NCBI RefSeq assembly: GCF_030272615.1
Contig: NC_081414.1
Location: forward strand, 309,563,164 to 309,627,163
Length of the DNA: 64,000 nt
Source of the DNA: Cryptomeria japonica
Lineage: Eukaryota; Streptophyta; Pinopsida; Cupressales; Cupressaceae
Direction of reading: 5' to 3'
In this document: positions 58,871 through 64,000 of the stretch, in pieces
How positions within the stretch are numbered: position 1 is the stretch's first letter
How the letters are laid out: the number at the start of each line of letters is the position of its first letter
Made by a program: the position numbers and the translations under genes
Notes under the pieces: generated by a model
Told to the model about the DNA's origin: nothing
The model's input: only the letters and a program-made list of their open reading frames with translations
Database searches by the model: none

Positions 58871-61800
58871 GCCTCATCCTTTGTAAAACAAATTATTAGT
58901 TAACATTTTCTTTAGCATTTTTTAATTTTCCTTATCATTTTATTTGCCACTGCATTCTATGGCATTGTATTTGATTTATTCTCTATGCTCACATGACCTT
59001 AATAGTCCTATTGAATATTATCTTCAATGATACCAATGAGGGACTGCTCTCAATTGATTGTTCCAAATGGCTTTAGCACCTCATTACTATTCTAGATACG
59101 TTGTAGCAAACTATGTTTTCTCTTATGTTGAAATAACCTCAATCACTATCTTATGTTTGTCTACAAATGGTGTTCATTAGTTATTTCTTGTGTTTGATGG
59201 TTCATTTCATTTCCATCCAATGTGATTGTTGATCTCTAGCTCTATAAATGATCCTTATAATGATTCTCTTCAATCACAAACATCATTGTGTTGTTGATGA
59301 CCATTTATGATTGCTACCTATTGAATCTAGCTCTTGCTGATAAGTTTCTTTCTTGTATATAATAGTGATTCTTGATTGCTACCTATTTAATATAATGCTT
59401 GATGTTGTCCTATATGTTATCAATCATTGCTAGTAAAAGCCACTGACCTGCCTTTGCTTGTACACCAATCACCAAGCTTGGTGTTGTTAAAAGAAACCAT
59501 ACTTTCATAGTAGGAACCACTGACAAGATTGTTTTACTAGAAAATTCCTTGGTACTAGAGCCACAAAATAGTCTTTTGATGGTCGATCACTAATATTTTA
59601 ATGGTTGATTACTAGTCTTTTGATGGTCGATAACAAAATCTTATTTCTTCGATCTTGTCACTTTATTTGAAGCCTTGAAGATTTGCATTTGATGTTGCTC
59701 TAATACTATTTCATTTTGAGTTGTTTATGCCCTTAAATTCTTGTAACCTCTACTCTAATACTGGCAAATAATTTCAAATCTACCTCTAATCAAACATGTC
59801 TAGACCTAGTACTATGAACCTTTATCTTCCTATGGCTTACTATGTTCGATGTTTCTCACTGTGTATATGTGTATCCTTGTACTCAAAATGGAGAATGGAT
59901 TATGCTATCACTATTGCTATCATCAAGTCTTCTCTTTGGGAACTCTTTATGTGAAGTGTTCCTATCAATATGTCCTAATCATGCCTTGTGAAGGGGGTTA
60001 GTTTTTGTGTGGGATGTCTCTTCACTGGTGAAAGGCTCATGATTATATTTGTCATTGTGAAGGTTTGAGAATATTTCTTCTTCCATTATCAAAATCTTCT
60101 CACCACACAATTTTATCTTTTCTTGCTAATGATTTCTTTAATACAATAGTACTCTTATTCATTATTTGGAATTGTGAAAGACAATGATCAAATTATATGA
60201 GCCTTATTATCTCCCTTGAAGACTGCTCTAGCTTTGAAGGCCAAACAAATTCTTAGCTGCTCCAAGATTTATTATATTTGTCCTTAACTACCGTGGCTTG
60301 GTATGCGTATTGTGTTTTCAAGGTATCATGATGTAGTTCCCAGATGGGTTGGTCGCAAACTTGATGCCTTAGTGATGAAAAGATAGGTGTAATACTCAAC
60401 TCTTCATGACAGGGCAATATTCAATAATAACAAGATAGGACAATTTTGGTGACTCCAATCCTTGATTCAACCAAAGACAACATTAGGAGGTCTGAAATTT
60501 TGATAAAGGATGACCCCAAGTGTCTTTCATCACATAAGTAGGTAGGCATAAGGGTGAGATTAGGCCTCTACCTCTCCTTGAGTGACTTGAACCAATGAAT
60601 TTCATAAATACTCAACTCCAATGGTTTGGTGGAACATCGCCTAATTGAACTCAATACATGACTATGATAGGTCTTGATGAATACTAATATGGACAGTGTT
60701 TGCAAGGATAAGAGTTTTTACAACAAAGGGATAAGAGTGTAATGAAACAATGACCTCATACCACCTTACTCTTGGGAATTTTTAATCTACTAATTTGGTA
60801 TTAAACCACATTGACACACAAGGTTAAAACCTACCTTGAACAAGTTTACCCACAAGAGTACAATATGCTATCCTTAGGACTGTGAGAGCATTCCTTGAGA
60901 GTACAATTTGGAAAAGAAAACCATAAATATCTTGTAATATTCAATGTAGGATAACACCATTATGAACACAACAAATCTGGTTAGAAACCTGACTTACTAG
61001 ACTTACAAAAGCTTGAACTTTGAAACAAGTGAATCTTGTGTTAAGACGATAAGAGAGATAAGAAGCCAATATTAGTAGTGAAGGGAGGAAATAAAAGGGC
61101 AACGATATCATGTGAATAGGGGGGAGGATTGTAGGGGACCTCAACAATGATTTTGGGAGAAGGCTTGGGGTTCATTATTATTTTGGCGGTAAGATGAGAA
61201 GAATATGTTACAGATCAGTGGAGTTGATCCTTCAACATGGGAAGAAAGGAAGTAAATAAGAATGCAAGGACGTGAGGGGAGAGAGAAGAGATCCAAAGTA
61301 AGATAAAGAGCGATCTCAGTTCGAATGAGATAAGTATGGTCATCCTTGATGATGTTATAATTGCTCCATGAACTTAGTTCTTTTCCATGTCTTTGATACT
61401 GGTCATTACCCATCTTAAACTATAATTCTTAGAACTAATAAGAGTCTATAACTTAGATCTATGCCTTTTCTGAATCCTCATGCTTCATTCTATATTATGG
61501 TTATTGGAAAATCTATTTTCTTGAAATTTCTAAAGCCTTTTCAACAAATTCATTTTATGCATGACCGACGATCACATTAGCTTGAGGAATATTGTCAAAC
61601 AATTCACACTTGCTCTCCTTGTTATCATATTTTGCATGCATACCAGTGTCTGGATCCCTTTATCAGTGTTAATGATATTAAGATTGTTTCTCATAATAGC
61701 TTAGAGGGAAATTAGATGAAATCTAGTTATTTAGGAAACCATTTCATTTGCAATTACTGTTCGGATTTGTACCTTTTCCTCCATCCCCTAGTTGACTTTA

Positions 61801-63369
61801 TTGGCCTTGGCACATTGCTTATGACTGTTAGTTATAAATAGCTTATAATGGTGAAGTAGATGTATGACCACCAAGGGAATCCTTTTGCAACGTTTATTAT
61901 AGAGTTCATTGTTTATCAGATGATACTGTCTTATCTACTTTCATTTCTTTTAATACATATCGATTGACTAAAGCAATCATTTTATAAATACACATATAGA
62001 GAGTTTTAAGATCAATATTAGAAAGAATAATGGAGTAGGATGCTTTATTCTCATAAAATTGAGGCGATTCAAAGTATATTATATAATTGCTATTTTTATA
62101 TATGAAATTATAGTCATAAAGAAAAAGTATAGATACATATAGTATGTTGAATATAGCAGTATACTTTATTTATAGATAAATTAACGTAATATTGGGTGCA
62201 TAGTGTCGATAATGCTTATATTATCCAAATCTCCATAAACTATACTTATTTTAATGCTTCATGACATCCCTTGGTGCAAATGACATGCAATTATGATCAT
62301 TAGATTTAAGAAAAATTAAGTAAATTTGTGCATTACATAACTAAAGAATCAAAGATTTGAATATTGGTTGACTCATACTAGATATGAGATCCTTAAAGGA
62401 TCTATAATTGTTATGAATATGAAAACTCTTGAGTAGGTAATGATTCTTGAGGTTAATTATAAATTGAATAAACATTAGGTTAGATATAATATGGTATGTT
62501 AGTCATCAAAAGGGGAGTTAAATGATTGTTACTATGTGGTTTGTTAATATGATGTTATTATAAAATCCTCTTGCATAGTTGTTAGATTGTGTTGCCTATG
62601 GGATTGTATAGTATTCTTATTGGTACACATTGGTGTATAAGCTTGCATTTATATGATAGTACCTATGTTTTTCAATGGTTATTGATTGAGCTCTCTAGAG
62701 CTTATCTAGGGATGGGATCTATTTCAGTAATCGTTGAACCTAATAAGAAGAGTATCTTGGATTATAGGTGGGAAGTCCTATACTTTTTATTGAATCTAGT
62801 TTGTTTTTTAGCATCTGTAAATATCATAATAATACCTCCTATACATTAATAAATTGGTGATATTTATGTTTAATATTAACTTTATGAAATAAATGATGCC
62901 TTAAAATTCATATTTGCAGTAGAATATTCACTAACTCAGTCTTTATTACCAACTCATAGTAACTTTGATGTTGTGTATATCTTTTAGGACTGTTTATGAT
63001 TGATCTTTGTTCATAGTCTTGGGAAGTTAGCAATTAAATATGCAAGATTGTTCCTAGTTTGCTTATATAAGAAACTATTTGATCAATTATCATTCATCTC
63101 TTGAAATAATGGGTCTATAGTTATGTCATGGTGCATTTGTATGCATGAAAATTATCTTATATGCTCTTTTGCTCGAGTAGGAGGTGATGACAAAAATATC
63201 AATGGGAGGCAATTTGGCACGTGTGTGAGAGGTTGCAGAGAGGGCATTGGCAGAATTGTTGAGTCGAGGAAGATTGGTAGAATTGTTGAATTGAGATGGA
63301 TTGGCAAAATTCCTGATTTGGGATAGTTAGGTAAAATAATTTATTTGAGATAGTCAAGTTGGTATTGGT
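58871..63369. other. Anonymous AT-rich sequence
   Basis: No gene, terminal repeat pair or RNA gene supported. 59570-59635 repeats the word cttttgatggtcgat two or three times. Short readings near 61.0-61.4 kb and 62.6 kb have no domain. Confidence 0.45.
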
Positions 63370-63452
63370 ATTGGTAATGGTAATGGGGAATAACTTTGGG
63401 GGGGGACTTGAGGAGTTGATGAAGTTGGTATTGGTAATGGGGAATAACTTTG
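63370..63452. repeat. Short direct repeats of attggtaatgggg type
   Basis: tggtaatggggaataacttt occurs at about 63379 and 63433, with additional ggtatt/ggtaat units before each. Confidence 0.7.
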
Positions 63453-63730
63453 TTCAAGAAGGGGTCACAGACACAAAGAAAGTAAAATTTCATGAAGAGG
63501 ATGTTGTGTGGTGGTGTAGCAAAAGGATAGAGGGATATCTAAGAGGGGAGATCATGTAGAGGTAAGGAATGAATGCAAAAGTGGGAGTAGATGGTCGCAA
63601 AACTATTGGAGGAGGTGTTTCACTAAAGAGCGTGACCAAAGTGGTTGTGAAGGCTTGAAGCCAACAAGTTTAAGAGTGCATAGGAGTATACTTTTTGAGG
63701 CAATGCATGTAGGGAACTATCAAGCAAGTA
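63453..63730. other. G-rich anonymous sequence
   Basis: No supported gene. Confidence 0.4.
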
Positions 63731-63930
63731 TCCTAGTCCAAGTCCTTTGGAGCAACAAAGAATAAAAGGACCCCATGGAGGTTGGAGTGGAAGCATAGGA
63801 GCTTGAAGGAAAGGCTCTAGAGGACTTTCATCCTAGTCCAAGTCCTTTGGAGCAACAAAGAATAAAAGGACCCCATGGAGGTTGGAGTGGAAGCATAGGA
63901 TCTTGAAGGAAAGGCTCTAGAGGACTTTCA
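63731..63930. repeat. Near-perfect 100-bp tandem duplication
   Basis: The unit beginning tcctagtccaagtcctttgg occurs at 63731 and 63831. By eye the two 100-bp copies differ only at 63801/63901 (g versus t). Confidence 0.95.
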
Positions 63931-64000
63931 TCTTGCCTCTACCATAAAGGCGTAGACTCTCTAACTTCATTAAAAGAATGAATACTCTTTATTCTTCAAA

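Noticed and set aside
62589-62849. Hydrophobic plus-strand reading
   Set aside because: Short and compositionally explained by T-rich DNA; no start context, domain or conserved motif.

Overview
The window looks like intergenic DNA from a large plant nuclear genome. It is AT-rich, has no intact host gene that I can support, and is built mostly from nested and decayed retrotransposons carrying many stops and frameshifts. Plant Ty3/gypsy, Ty1/copia and LINE types are all present. The copia LTRs of about 1.3 kb, the depth of nesting and the age of the copies fit a gymnosperm (conifer-like) genome. That assignment is inference, because no diagnostic host gene is visible.

Layout. Positions 1-1889 hold the end of a decayed plus-strand ORF that enters from the left edge. 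A complete 9.74 kb Ty3/gypsy element (1895-11635, minus strand, 297-bp LTRs, 5-bp target duplication ACAAT) interrupts the 3' flank of that ORF. Read from the minus strand the element carries: 5' LTR, tRNA-Asp-type primer site, a small leader ORF, gag with four zinc knuckles, protease, reverse transcriptase, RNase H, integrase, a spacer with palindromes, a long accessory ORF with a coiled coil, polypurine tract and 3' LTR. The interrupted host DNA resumes at 11641. Positions 12131-26476 are mostly anonymous AT-rich sequence with a BED-finger (hAT-type) remnant at 14.45-14.8 kb, two possible exons near 17.6-18.0 kb and small tandem repeats. Two long (CT)n arrays lie in a pyrimidine-rich block at 26.9-28.1 kb. 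A short-LTR copia leader follows at 28.5-29.8 kb. A 5'-truncated minus-strand LINE (29.8-32.6 kb) is split by a solo LTR (30999-32449, duplication CTTCA). A decayed plus-strand LINE of the same family runs from about 33.6 to 38.9 kb.

From 39.7 to 53.7 kb there is a deep nest. A minus-strand LTR element with its own unusual ORF contains a solo LTR (41079-42464, duplication GTCTT) and a full copia element (42649-51311, duplication CTTTT). The copia RNase H region is itself interrupted by another solo LTR (47662-49162, duplication GTATC). The right end (53.7-64 kb) holds a hairpin/direct-repeat element, an unidentified decayed ORF, a gypsy gag-protease remnant and a near-perfect 100-bp tandem duplication.

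How the parts work together: each autonomous element once encoded its own copying machinery, but every gag-pol or LINE ORF here is broken and catalytic residues are missing in several. None should be active. The observations most worth following are the accessory or coiled-coil ORFs carried by three separate LTR elements, the LTR hairpin next to a TATA box, a cis motif shared by LTRs of different families, and the order of insertion that the target duplications record.
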